Assembly (NCBI RefSeq): GCF_013389365.1 | Contig: NZ_JACADJ010000009.1 | Location: 27,295-91,294, forward strand | Reading direction: 5' to 3' | From: Desulfobacter latus | Lineage (GTDB): Bacteria > Desulfobacterota > Desulfobacteria > Desulfobacterales > Desulfobacteraceae | Length of the DNA stretch: 64,000 nucleotides | In this document: in pieces, positions 27,800 to 36,593 of the stretch | How the letters are laid out: each line of letters starts with the position of its first letter | Numbering within the stretch: the stretch's first letter is position 1 | The notes under the pieces: generated by a model | What the model saw: the letters and a program-made list of their open reading frames with translations, nothing else | Database searches by the model: none | What the model was told of the DNA's origin: nothing | Translations under genes and position numbers: made by a program

Positions 27800-29338
27800 C
27801 TAAGAGGGGTGGGCCACAAGAACAGGAACATTTGACGCATGGATGACACCCTGGGCCGTACTCCCTAAAAGGATATCCTCAAACCCCTGATCCCCGTGGG
27901 TGCCCATAATGATCAGATCAAAATTTCCCAGGGCCGCCTCTTTGGTGATTTCTTCCACCGGGTCTCCTGTTTTGACCATGATGCGGTCTTTCGATAAAGG
28001 GCAAGCCGGCATTTCCCGGATCACCTGTTCCGATGTGGTTCGGATACGTTCCGCCAGAACTTTTTCAGCATTTTCAACTGCATCCCGGTTGAATTCCGCC
28101 TGTTTTTCAGGGTCCTTTATGTCAAAACCCGCGCCTGCTGAAAATTCTGCTAAAAGATCCGGGATCACATGGATGGCCCATACCTTTGCGTTGAATTTGT
28201 TGCCGATGGTACAGGCATAGCGGGCCGCATATTTTGCCGTAGGCGTAATATCCGTGGCAAAAAGGATTTTTTTAATATCTACAACCATAGACCCTTGGGC
28301 CTGCTCCGGGGTATCCGGGGCAGGCGCCGCCATTTTGGGAGGCACTGTTTCAGGCCGTCGTTTGTCGCCCAGGGAAGCCGGCCCAAATATTTTATCCGTC
28401 AGTTTGACATACCAGGCTGCAGACTGGACCTGGATGATATAGGCCACAGCCACAACCAGCGCCGCCGAGGCCCCTTCTTTGCCGAATGCGTTTATGGCAA
28501 TGGCCAGGGCAATAGACAGGTTACGCATTACAGAACCGTAAACAAGTGCAATGGCATCCCCCCTGGATAAAAATCGTTTACCCACAAAACTGCTGAAGGT
28601 GAAGTTGAATCCGTAAATAATCACCAAGGGGATAAGGATGTAAGCTAACATGGTTGGGGCTGCGGCAATGGCCCGGGCCTTAAGCGCCATGGCAATGAAC
28701 ACGATCCCCACAACGCCCAATGTAGACAGTGGCGGAAATTTGGGTGCCACGGATGTCTTAAATCCTTTTTCTCCATGTTTTTTTACCAGGGTTCTGCGGG
28801 TCAGATAACCGGCTGCCATGGGAATAAAGACAATGACCACAATCTGTTTGAAAATAGCGGCCATGTCAATTTCAATGCTTGTGCCCATGAGCATGCGGAC
28901 ATATAACGGTGTGGCAATGGAGCCCAGGGTCAGGCCGATAACCGTCATTTTTACGGCAGCCGCCAGGTTGCCCTTTGCAAATCCGGTCCAGGAAATGGTC
29001 ATGCCCGAAGTGGGTACCAGCCCTGCCAGAAGCAACCCAAGGGCCATGTAGGGCTGGTCTTTAAAAAAAATCAGGCCCGCAGCATAGGCCAGAAAAGGGA
29101 CCACGCCAAAGTTGATCGCCTGGGTAAGCACCTGGGCTTTAACATCCCCGCCCTCAAATACCTTCTGGATATTCAATGTTACCATCATGGGGTAGACCAT
29201 CAAAAAGGTAAATGGAATAATCAGGCTTTTTAAAAAAGCGGCATCCATGAAAATGCCGAATAGAAAGCCGGCCAGCATCATTGCCGGAATTGCCAGGGTC
29301 AGATTTTTACTCATTTTCCGCAGCAGTGTCCACATCAT
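27800..29338 (-). CDS. BASS/ACR3-type transporter fused to a universal stress protein domain
   Basis: 512 aa. Residues 1-315 form about ten hydrophobic helices in the bile acid:sodium symporter/ACR3 superfamily style, with GLVPTSGMTISWTGFAKGN near residue 105. Residues about 358-512 are a UspA domain: ILFATDITPTAKYAARYA at its start and the ATP-loop motif GTHGDQGFEDILLGSTAQ near the end. The linker is Pro/Ala-rich. The USP part would be cytoplasmic and could gate transport by nucleotide binding. The transported anion is unknown. It stands alone on the minus strand. Confidence 0.85.
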   Translation of the reverse strand: MMWTLLRKMSKNLTLAIPAMMLAGFLFGIFMDAAFLKSLIIPFTFLMVYPMMVTLNIQKVFEGGDVKAQVLTQAINFGVVPFLAYAAGLIFFKDQPYMALGLLLAGLVPTSGMTISWTGFAKGNLAAAVKMTVIGLTLGSIATPLYVRMLMGTSIEIDMAAIFKQIVVIVFIPMAAGYLTRRTLVKKHGEKGFKTSVAPKFPPLSTLGVVGIVFIAMALKARAIAAAPTMLAYILIPLVIIYGFNFTFSSFVGKRFLSRGDAIALVYGSVMRNLSIALAIAINAFGKEGASAALVVAVAYIIQVQSAAWYVKLTDKIFGPASLGDKRRPETVPPKMAAPAPDTPEQAQGSMVVDIKKILFATDITPTAKYAARYACTIGNKFNAKVWAIHVIPDLLAEFSAGAGFDIKDPEKQAEFNRDAVENAEKVLAERIRTTSEQVIREMPACPLSKDRIMVKTGDPVEEITKEAALGNFDLIIMGTHGDQGFEDILLGSTAQGVIHASNVPVLVAHPS

Positions 29339-29486
29339 TAAATTGTCCTTTTGTGTTAAAGGTTAAATAAACAACATCTCCATACAATGTTAACGCAAAA
29401 ATAAAAATTTTGGAACAAGCCTTTTTGGGGATTTGGAATATTCAACTTCGTTGCAAGAAACTTGGCAGGGCGAATGGTTTCATGTT
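29339..29486. other. Intergenic, AT-rich; nothing recognised
   Basis: Upstream region of the BASS-USP gene. No ORF or RNA could be supported here beyond its likely promoter. The tnpB relic follows. Confidence 0.5.
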
Positions 29487-29603
29487 AATAAACGCCATAC
29501 CGTAGGTTCTACGAGATTTTAAGCCTGTGGAGAGGAAATGAGACCTAAGCAGTTTGTTCGGGCACACTCTATGAAGCAGGAATTTCTCATCATTTACGCC
29601 TAA
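29487..29603 (+). pseudogene. C-terminal relic of an IS605-type tnpB with its RNA end
   Basis: One frame reads NKRHTVGSTRF*ACGEEMRP, then HSMKQEFLIIYA, and stops. TVGxT..ACGE..RP..MKQE is, from memory, a typical TnpB C-terminus. An in-frame TAA (29520-29522) breaks it and the rest of the gene is gone. An imperfect hairpin (29586-29617, CTCAT...ATGAG) follows, like the element's right end. Confidence 0.55.
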
Positions 29604-29637
29604 TAGGTAAGAATGAGTAAGAAGAAAGGAACAGTCG

Positions 29638-30339
29638 TTGAAAATGATCAAAAAGACATTCAGGCGTTTTCTGTACTATTATCTGTTTCCCTATACGGGC
29701 TTATTTCTTGTCAAACTTCTGTCAGCCACCTACCGAGTCAGGATTGTTGATCAGTACAATGAACAGAACATTTTAAAGGCCGGTGGGCGGCTGGTTTATG
29801 CCTCATGGCATCAGCGGTTTTTCCCGGGGCTCACCTTTTTGTCAAGCCGTAAGCCCATTACCTGTATCATTTCCCAGAGTCATGATGGTGAAATAGTGGC
29901 CCGGGCTGCAACTATTCTTGGTTGGCGGGTCGTGAGGGGCTCTTCATCCCATGGGGGCGGACAGGCCCTTGAAACCGTTAAAAGCCTGGTTGACCAGGGT
30001 TACAAGGTCGGTCATGCAGTGGACGGACCCCAAGGGCCGTTCGGCATGGTGAAACCCGGTTTGATCCGCATTGCCCAGTATGCAGATATGCCCATTGTGC
30101 CCACCATTATCTCCGGGCAGAACCGTTGGGTTTTCAATTCCTGGGACCGTTTTATGGTACCCAAACCCTTTTCCCGGCTAATCATCCGATTTGCTTCACC
30201 TATCCATGTGCCCCGGGATATGGGGCAGGGCGGATTTGAGCAGATGCAGGCGCGTGTGGCCCAATGCCTTAAACAGCTTTATGAGGATACAGATGATATA
30301 TGGCGGGATGACGCACGTATAAAAGAAATTTTCGGTTAG
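29638..30339 (+). CDS. DUF374 lysophospholipid acyltransferase-like protein
   Basis: 233 aa. The acyltransferase pattern is present: the conserved ASWHQRFFPG near residue 55, ISQSHDGEIVAR, GWRVVRGSSSHGGGQAL, and the PlsC-like DGPQGPFGMVKPGLIRIAQ. DUF374 proteins are linked to lipid A or lysophospholipid acylation in Gram-negatives. The start is TTG 29638 (AGGA 7 nt before) or ATG 29644. No operon partner is seen. The stop overlaps a GGGACTCGGA repeat half. Confidence 0.8.
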   Translation: MKMIKKTFRRFLYYYLFPYTGLFLVKLLSATYRVRIVDQYNEQNILKAGGRLVYASWHQRFFPGLTFLSSRKPITCIISQSHDGEIVARAATILGWRVVRGSSSHGGGQALETVKSLVDQGYKVGHAVDGPQGPFGMVKPGLIRIAQYADMPIVPTIISGQNRWVFNSWDRFMVPKPFSRLIIRFASPIHVPRDMGQGGFEQMQARVAQCLKQLYEDTDDIWRDDARIKEIFG

Positions 30340-30533
30340 GGACTCGGATAAAATAAATACCCCCTTTATTATATATTTCTCGTGAGTCGCAAGTTCTATT
30401 TAAATTTAAATACTTGTGGCTCATCGCGGGTTAGCGTAAAAAATGTAAATTGATTCATTATAATTAATTTTTGAATTTTATGAAAATTTAACTTGACTCT
30501 AAATCTTTTTTGATCTATATTGCCTTTTGTTGT

Positions 30534-30610
<77 letters not shown>

Positions 30611-30618
30611 AGTATATC

Positions 30619-30658
30619 AAGGCTCTCGGCGGTTTCGCCGGGAGCCTTTGTAGTTTTT
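30619..30658 (+). terminator. Rho-independent terminator after tRNA-fMet
   Basis: AAGGCTCTCGGCG-GTTTC-GCCGGGAGCCTT stem with a downstream TTTTTT, 8 nt after the tRNA CCA. Confidence 0.85.
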
Positions 30659-30662
30659 TACC

Positions 30663-33194
30663 TTACCATCGGTGTTGTTTTATCTCATAACGCCTGGAAA
30701 GTGTGTCATATTCCTCCCTGAAAACGAATCCGGTAGTATCCGAGGCCAGTGTCTGGGAAGTAAACCGAAATTGAATCACTGTCCCTTTTGCTATGATTGC
30801 TTTTCGGGCATCGATTTCCGGGTGGCCTTTTTCTCTTTTGTACACATCCATAATTTTTTCCTGGATCAGCATTCTCTCTTGTTCAAGTTCCGCCACCCGT
30901 TTTTTTTCGGCTGAAATGCGTCGAGACATATTAATGAACATATCACCGCATTCATTGTATTCTTTTTCCGATTCTTTTTTGAGGGCTCTTATTTTTTTTT
31001 TCAAATCACGAATCCGATCCATATCAACTTTTGTCTTTTGATTTCGATTGTTCAGCATTTTAATTTCCGCCTCAAAATTCGATATATCTTTTTTTTCTAA
31101 ACTTGAGAACACCTCTCTGAGTTGCTGCTCTAAAGATTGTATATCTTCTTTTATCCGTTTATCTTCTTTTTCAATTTTTTCAATCTCCTTTTTTTTGTCA
31201 ATTACCTCCAATGAGTCGCCGGCAATTATTTTGCAATTATTTTCCACCCTCACTTTTCGAAAAATGATTTTATTTCTTGCTCGAATCATTGAGGATGTAA
31301 TATTAACATCTGTAAAAATGCAGGCATTATCACTGTCAATAATTGACCGGGAGACATATATAGAATGCAGAGGGGCGGGACCGGTCTGTTTCTTGTGTAT
31401 CAATATGGTCCTTAGACTTGTCACTTCACTATTATGGATTGATGAGAGATGAACTTCTCCTAACGCGTTGAGGCGGGCATTTTCGACAAGCTCTCTCACT
31501 GTTATTTTTTCCGATGATACAATCGCCCCATTAATCCCCGCGGCAGTTAATTCTTTACACTTTATCTTTTTACCGGAAAGAATCTGTCCATGAACATAAA
31601 CATCACAGTCATGATTGATTCTTGGACCGTTATCATCCAGATTTCCAGGAATATCTATCACCTGAGAGATGGAAAGCACCCCTTTTTCCGAAAGACTCGG
31701 CACACCGTCACATACAGCAAAAAATTCATTTTTTTTTCGTATTACATTGGCACCGGTTTGAATTGGGTAAGCCTCTGCATGGTTTGCAACAAAACACTGA
31801 TTTACGTTTATTCCCGCCTGTCCTATCGTCCGATAGATGGAAGCCAGTCTTTCTTTTTTATTAACGATCACCGGCTTTAGAGCATCCCCTTTTTTAAAAT
31901 GCAAGTTTGGGATCAGCTTGTCATGAACCGGAGATTCCCCTTTCGCAATCAATACTTTATCTCCCGGCTTTACCTTATTTTCAAGGAGTCTGTAAATGGC
32001 CGGATTGATAATGCCTTTGGTGATTTTTTTTTGATAAAGCCACATCATGATATTCATTGAGGTCATTGAACTCGGAATCTCTTTGTTCAGCTCAATAAAA
32101 GCCTGAAGTCTATTTTTAGTATAATGGATTTGGAAATAAGCATCTAGCTCACGGATCATTTCTCGGTGGGCGTTTTTAATATTGCCCCCCAATTTCAAGT
32201 TAATGATCTTCATTTTTTGCTGTAGCTGCTTAGCAACGATCTTTTTACGATTTTTTACAGAAAGCCCATAATCTTCCACAAGAATATCTCCGATCCACCT
32301 AGGCTTTTGGGGGGCTTTTAGATCTGCTGCCTTATTGTCGATATTTTGTTTTTGATTATCTTCAAAGGCTTTTCTTTCCAGATTCTGACGCTGCAGGGCC
32401 TTCACAATATCCTGTTCATTCACCAAGTTTTCTTTAATCGCAATTGCACCAAACAGGGCGTTTTTCTCTTGTTCTTGAATGACGCTAACTGCACTTTTAC
32501 GCAAAAGGGCTTCCCAGTCCTCTTCTAAGATTCTGTTTTGGATTAACAGGATTTCGTCTCTTATCTCAGGGGTCATTTCTTTCTGGTCAACAAGGATGTC
32601 TCCGATAATATGATTTTTTTTACTTTGGAGATACAACCGGGTCTGTTCGGAAAGGGCGTTGTCAATGGTCTGTTTTGTGGCAAATTGGTTCTTGACCGCG
32701 ATCTCACCAAATTTTTTATCCATGGCTTTAATTTCAAGATGAACCGCACTTTTATAAATAAATTCCAGTTGGGATGAATCTATCAGTTTACGTTTCAGTA
32801 AAGCCAGGTCAATATTTTCCAGCCGTTGGTGGAGATAATTGTCAGTGGCGGTTTCCTGAAGTTCTTTGAGAATATTTTCCAAATCATCAAACCGGTGATC
32901 CTTTGGCGCTTCGCTCTCACCGATATCTTTTAACTGCTGAGAAAAGGTATTTGTGATGAATTGATGGGCAAGCTTCAAGATGATCTGATTATATCTAAAA
33001 AATTCTCGGCACAGTATTTCATGCTGAATAATGTCCCGAACAGTTTCAACAGCGTCAAGTGAAGGCTGTCGTCCCTGATCACGCTCTTTTTCAAGAACAG
33101 TTTTGATGACCTGGTACTCTTTTTTTGAAATCAGTTTCTTTACCCGGATGATATCGAGAATTCGTACATTTGATTGATACAGTAAATCGTTCAT
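30663..33194 (-). CDS. FapA-like DUF342 protein with MshEN-like N-terminal repeats
   Basis: 843 aa. The C-terminal half (about 390-690) holds the DUF342/FapA beta-helix region: KVKPGDKVLIAKGESP, GANVIRKKNEFFAVCDGVPS and DVYVHGQILSGKKIKCKEL. A long charged coiled coil (about 690-800) follows. The N-terminal half has two modules of the form FGEIAVKNQ...ALSEQ...IGDILVDQ and FGAIAIKEN...ALQRQ...IGDILVED, reminiscent of MshEN/GspE N-terminal c-di-GMP-binding repeats. FapA proteins are linked to flagellar or pilus assembly and polarity. Its role near the MglA group and pilT is an inference. Confidence 0.78.
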   Translation of the reverse strand: MNDLLYQSNVRILDIIRVKKLISKKEYQVIKTVLEKERDQGRQPSLDAVETVRDIIQHEILCREFFRYNQIILKLAHQFITNTFSQQLKDIGESEAPKDHRFDDLENILKELQETATDNYLHQRLENIDLALLKRKLIDSSQLEFIYKSAVHLEIKAMDKKFGEIAVKNQFATKQTIDNALSEQTRLYLQSKKNHIIGDILVDQKEMTPEIRDEILLIQNRILEEDWEALLRKSAVSVIQEQEKNALFGAIAIKENLVNEQDIVKALQRQNLERKAFEDNQKQNIDNKAADLKAPQKPRWIGDILVEDYGLSVKNRKKIVAKQLQQKMKIINLKLGGNIKNAHREMIRELDAYFQIHYTKNRLQAFIELNKEIPSSMTSMNIMMWLYQKKITKGIINPAIYRLLENKVKPGDKVLIAKGESPVHDKLIPNLHFKKGDALKPVIVNKKERLASIYRTIGQAGINVNQCFVANHAEAYPIQTGANVIRKKNEFFAVCDGVPSLSEKGVLSISQVIDIPGNLDDNGPRINHDCDVYVHGQILSGKKIKCKELTAAGINGAIVSSEKITVRELVENARLNALGEVHLSSIHNSEVTSLRTILIHKKQTGPAPLHSIYVSRSIIDSDNACIFTDVNITSSMIRARNKIIFRKVRVENNCKIIAGDSLEVIDKKKEIEKIEKEDKRIKEDIQSLEQQLREVFSSLEKKDISNFEAEIKMLNNRNQKTKVDMDRIRDLKKKIRALKKESEKEYNECGDMFINMSRRISAEKKRVAELEQERMLIQEKIMDVYKREKGHPEIDARKAIIAKGTVIQFRFTSQTLASDTTGFVFREEYDTLSRRYEIKQHRW

Positions 33195-33268
33195 AAATGT
33201 TTTAACGTCCAGTAATAATTTTTAATCAGTCAATTTCATTGTATTTAGGAAGATTAGGTCCATAGAAC

Positions 33269-34066
33269 TTAAGTTGTCCAGGCAAATCCGGCTCGAACCG
33301 GGTAATGATCGGATGGAAAAAGGCTGTTAAAGGCGTCTTGTATCACCTGCTCGAATACGGGAGATAGACCGTTTCTGTATAGTATCCAGTCGATGTGACG
33401 TCCCGTTTCTTTCCCGGTAAAATTGTGGAAGGTGGTGACGGATTCGCCTTCCATGACCAGATCAAATCCCCGGGATTTAAAACAATGATGGGCCGGTGAA
33501 TCCGGGGTAGTATTAAAGTCGCCGGTGATGATTTGCGGTATTCCCTTTGGAAAATATTTAAGAAAGTCCATGAGCAGACCGGCACTTTTTTGCTGGACTT
33601 CGGATGCAAAATCAAAGTGGGTGTTTGCCATGAGCAGGTACTGGTTTTTCTTTTTAAACCATCCAATGATACACTGACGGGGCCATATCGAACCGAAAAG
33701 CTGGGAAGGGAGGTCCGGGGTGCGGCTTAAAAAAAAGTGGCGGTGACCCAGGCATTCCCAGGACGGGTCGAACAGGATCAGGTTATTCTGCCACCATTCA
33801 AGCCTTTTGTAGTACCAGCCAATGTGACCGTAGTGCCTCAGTGAGCGGATCAGAAATTCGGCCTGGAAATGGTTGACCTCCTGGAAGCCGATAAAGTCGC
33901 AGGGGTAGTCTTCCAGGATTTTCGACACCAGAGGCTTCCGGTGTTCCCAGGCATAGGGACCGTCCTTGGCCAGACCGAACCGGAGATTAAACGTCATGAC
34001 GGTGACCGGGTCATCGGTTCTTTTTTTGTCCGTTTCGAGGACGGATATAGGGGATATTTCTGTCAT
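33269..34066 (-). CDS. Endonuclease/exonuclease/phosphatase (EEP) family protein
   Basis: 265 aa. All EEP landmarks are present: TFNLRFG, GFQEVNHFQ (metal Glu), ANTHFDFAS, ITGDFNTTPDSPAH (catalytic Asp/Asn) and SDHYPVRAGF (His). No signal peptide, so cytoplasmic. Substrates in this family range from DNA to phospholipids and inositol phosphates. I cannot choose, though the WYYKRLEWWQNN stretch resembles the Mg-dependent DNA-nicking-like bacterial group. ATG 34066 is chosen over TTG 34069. It is divergent from cmoA across repeat copy C. Confidence 0.85.
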   Translation of the reverse strand: MTEISPISVLETDKKRTDDPVTVMTFNLRFGLAKDGPYAWEHRKPLVSKILEDYPCDFIGFQEVNHFQAEFLIRSLRHYGHIGWYYKRLEWWQNNLILFDPSWECLGHRHFFLSRTPDLPSQLFGSIWPRQCIIGWFKKKNQYLLMANTHFDFASEVQQKSAGLLMDFLKYFPKGIPQIITGDFNTTPDSPAHHCFKSRGFDLVMEGESVTTFHNFTGKETGRHIDWILYRNGLSPVFEQVIQDAFNSLFPSDHYPVRAGFAWTT

Positions 34067-34127
34067 CAAAACATAGAATGCGATATTCCGTTCCGCCTGT
34101 CAATACCCGGTCCAGGGCCAACGCATA

Positions 34128-34214
34128 TTAAATTAGCGCCCTTTGGGCGGGCTGTTAGGTGCTGGGTGCTGGGTGCTGGGTGCTGGGTGCTGGGAAATGG
34201 AAATTCCTATACTC
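34128..34214 (+). repeat. Heptamer/G-quadruplex dispersed element, copy C
   Basis: TAAATTAGCGCCCTTTGGGC arm, GGGCTGTTAG, GTGCTGG x5, GAAATGG x1, AAATTCCTATACT arm. Five GGG runs separated by 4-nt loops. It lies 80 nt upstream of cmoA; the G-rich strand is the coding strand. Confidence 0.9.
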
Positions 34215-34293
34215 TCGAGTTTAAGGTTTTCCCGCCGCTTGCACAAAGCCTGTAAATGATGCTATAGATGCCCAGATTAAACTGGATGGTATT

Positions 34294-35019
34294 ATGTATA
34301 AAGACAAGGTATTTGCAAAAAAACGGACCACGATTACACCTTTCAGGTTTAATGAAAAAGTCGCCCGGGTATTTGACGATATGCTGGTCAGATCAGTGCC
34401 GCTGTATGGTGAAATATTAAAACAGCAGGCAAGGATTGCCCGGCAGTACTATAAATCCGGTACACAGATATTTGATCTGGGCTGTTCCCATGGTAATCTA
34501 GGCATTTTGCTTCTTGACTGCTTTGATGGTGTTGAATTTAAAATGATTGCTGTTGACAGTGCTGAACCCATGATCAGGCGATTTAAAAAGCGGCTTGCCG
34601 TTCATGACCGCCAGGGCTGTATTGACCTTGCCTGTGCCTGTATTGAACATATTTTAATTTCAAATGCATCTGTGGTGGTTATCAACTTGACCTTGCAGTT
34701 CCTGGATGCTAAAAAACGGGACGCTCTGATTCAATCCGCCTTTAATGGGCTTTGCAAAGGCGGTATATTGCTGCTGACGGAAAAGACCGTTCATCCTGAC
34801 CCCAAAATGAATGTTCTGGAGCAGGAATATTATTATGAGTTTAAAAGGGAAAACGGATATACGGAACTTGAAATCAGTCAAAAACGGGATGCTCTGGAAC
34901 AGGTACTGGTTCCCGAGACCGTGGCAGACCATGAAAACCGTATCCAAAAAGCCGGATTTGCGTCATTCAATGTTTGGCTGAAGTGGTTTAATTTTACATC
35001 TATGATGGCCGTTAAATAG
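34294..35019 (+). CDS. cmoA: Carboxy-S-adenosyl-L-methionine synthase
   Basis: 241 aa, normal length. SAM-binding motif IFDLGCSHGNLG, then INLTLQFL, TEKTVHPD and EQEYYYEFKRENGYTELEIS, all typical of CmoA. It turns SAM and prephenate into carboxy-SAM for CmoB, which makes cmo5U34 in tRNA. Usually cmoA and cmoB are neighbours; here cmoB is 9 kb away, preceded by a deleted second cmoA copy. Two heptamer repeats flank the gene. Confidence 0.95.
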   Translation: MYKDKVFAKKRTTITPFRFNEKVARVFDDMLVRSVPLYGEILKQQARIARQYYKSGTQIFDLGCSHGNLGILLLDCFDGVEFKMIAVDSAEPMIRRFKKRLAVHDRQGCIDLACACIEHILISNASVVVINLTLQFLDAKKRDALIQSAFNGLCKGGILLLTEKTVHPDPKMNVLEQEYYYEFKRENGYTELEISQKRDALEQVLVPETVADHENRIQKAGFASFNVWLKWFNFTSMMAVK

Positions 35020-35193
35020 AATCGTATCTGCGTTGGGCGTCCGTTTTCCAAATGGGCATCATGGCGCAATAACTATGGTATTGAGGTGATGATCAAGTAA
35101 AATTTTAAAACGCGGGTATGAGCCTATATTAATATTGCATGATCAATCATTTTCCATTATCATTATACGCAATAATCAAGTTTTTGTGACTGG
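35020..35193. other. Intergenic, no gene seen
   Basis: AT-rich sequence after cmoA; no ORF, RNA or clear terminator recognised. Confidence 0.4.
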
Positions 35194-35302
35194 ATTAAAT
35201 TAGCGTCCTTTGGGCGGGCTGTTAGATACTGGGTACTGGGTACTGGGTACTGGGTACTGGGGAATGGGGAATGGGGAATGGGGAATGGAAATTCCTATAC
35301 TA
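35194..35302 (+). repeat. Heptamer/G-quadruplex dispersed element, copy D
   Basis: TTAAATTAGCGTCCTTTGGG arm, then (A/G)TACTGG x5, GGAATGG x4, AAATTCCTATACT arm. It is the longest copy in the window, with GGG/GGGG runs at every 7 nt. Confidence 0.9.
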
Positions 35303-35542
35303 TAAATTTAAACGTTGATCATATAATCACAAAAACTGAGAAAAAATATTAAGCAACTTTTATAAAGGCCTGGTGACTGTGATAAGAACTGAAGCGTCCT
35401 CATTCTTATGCCGTCTAAAAAACATATGAGCGGAAGAGCCATGGGTAGATTGGAGCCTACGCCCTCTCTATCGTTCAAAAATTGTTCTTGCTGAGTAACT
35501 TTGGCAATTCATCATTAAAAACTTGAAGATCGAGATTATATA
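35303..35542. other. Intergenic before the roadblock gene; nothing recognised
   Basis: 240 nt presumed to hold the promoter of the six-gene MglA group. I see no clear -10/-35 pair or RNA fold that I would defend. Confidence 0.4.
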
Positions 35543-35926
35543 ATGTTTAATCAAGAACAGCTTAATGCCATTGACACGATAATCAAGTCCCACCTGATTG
35601 ATTCAGGTGTTGAAAATGTGATTTATATTGATCTGGCTGGTAATTCAATTACCCAGCATGATAACGGGAATTCAACCCTGGATTACATGGCATTTGCGGC
35701 ACTTGCGGCTGGAAATTTTGCCGCAGTCGACGCCATGGCCAAACTTATCGGGGAGTCTGAGTTTTCACTGTTGTTTCATAAAGGGGAAAAATCGAGTATA
35801 CATTTCAGCAAAGTAACGGAAGATACAATTTTGATTACCATGTTTCCCAAAACGATTTCCCTGGGGATCGTCCGGTTAAAAGTGGCCAAAGTCGTTACAG
35901 AGATCAATGAGATTTGCAGTGCCTGA
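35543..35926 (+). CDS. Roadblock/LC7-domain protein (MglB-like)
   Basis: 127 aa, a single roadblock/LC7 fold: an N-terminal helix (LNAIDTIIKSHLIDSGVENV), YIDLAGNSITQ, the ALAAGNFAAVDAMAKLIG helix and the strands SSIHFSKVTEDTILITMF. Bacterial roadblock proteins act as GTPase-activating or docking partners of MglA-type GTPases. It is the first gene of the plus-strand group and lies 52 nt before the GTPase. No MglB name is given because paralogues are common. Confidence 0.85.
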   Translation: MFNQEQLNAIDTIIKSHLIDSGVENVIYIDLAGNSITQHDNGNSTLDYMAFAALAAGNFAAVDAMAKLIGESEFSLLFHKGEKSSIHFSKVTEDTILITMFPKTISLGIVRLKVAKVVTEINEICSA

Positions 35927-35978
35927 CCAGCTGACAGTTAATTTTTATTTTTTACATCTATAAAAAAGGGGTCATGGC

Positions 35979-36584
35979 TTGGCACTTGTAAATGTAAAAA
36001 CAAAAGAAGTTAAAGTTAAAATAGTCTATTACGGCCCTGGACGGGGCGGTAAAACAACTAATCTCGAGTATATTAACAACACCTACAGAAACCAAATTAA
36101 ATCCGAGATGGTTAGCTTGAAAACCCAGGACGACAGAACTCTTTTCTTTGACTTTCTCCCTTTTGACATTGGCCGGATTAAGGGTTTCAAAGTTATTATC
36201 CAGCTTTATACCGTCCCGGGCCAGGTAAAGTACAACGCGACCCGCCGTCTCGTTCTCAAAGGGGTGGATGGTATTGTTTTTGTCGCGGATATTCAAAAGT
36301 TCCAACGTAAAAGAAATATTGAATCTCTGAACCAGCTCTACGAAAATTTGAAGACTCATAACCTGGACCTGTTTGAACTGCCCCTGGTGATGCAATATAA
36401 CAAAGTCGACCTAGCCAACAAAGGGGAGGATGTGATACCTACAAAAATCTTACAACAAGATTTAAATTCGGTACTCCGTGTCCCCGCATTTGAAGCGAGT
36501 GCGCTTGGTGGCGGTAATGTGATGAAAACGCTCAAAAAAATCATTTCCATGACACTTGCATCCATTCAGGATCAGCTTTTTTAA
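35979..36584 (+). CDS. MglA-like small Ras-family GTPase
   Basis: 201 aa from TTG 35979 (MALVNVKTKEVKVKIVYYGP), with AGGGG about 8 nt upstream. P-loop GPGRGGKTTN, the MglA-style TVPGQ in place of DTAGQ, and QYNKVDL (NKxD). The C-terminus is a helix without a lipid motif, as in bacterial MglA. Such GTPases set cell polarity and switch type IV pilus or gliding machines. Flanked by three roadblock-type proteins and close to pilT, it probably controls pilus polarity here, but this is inference. Confidence 0.92.
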   Translation: MALVNVKTKEVKVKIVYYGPGRGGKTTNLEYINNTYRNQIKSEMVSLKTQDDRTLFFDFLPFDIGRIKGFKVIIQLYTVPGQVKYNATRRLVLKGVDGIVFVADIQKFQRKRNIESLNQLYENLKTHNLDLFELPLVMQYNKVDLANKGEDVIPTKILQQDLNSVLRVPAFEASALGGGNVMKTLKKIISMTLASIQDQLF

Positions 36585-36593
36585 GGAGGCGAA

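Noticed and set aside
35979..36000. Sigma-54-like TTGGCACTTG before the MglA-like gene
   Set aside because: The second half (TTGCW at the right spacing) is missing, and it overlaps the start codon.
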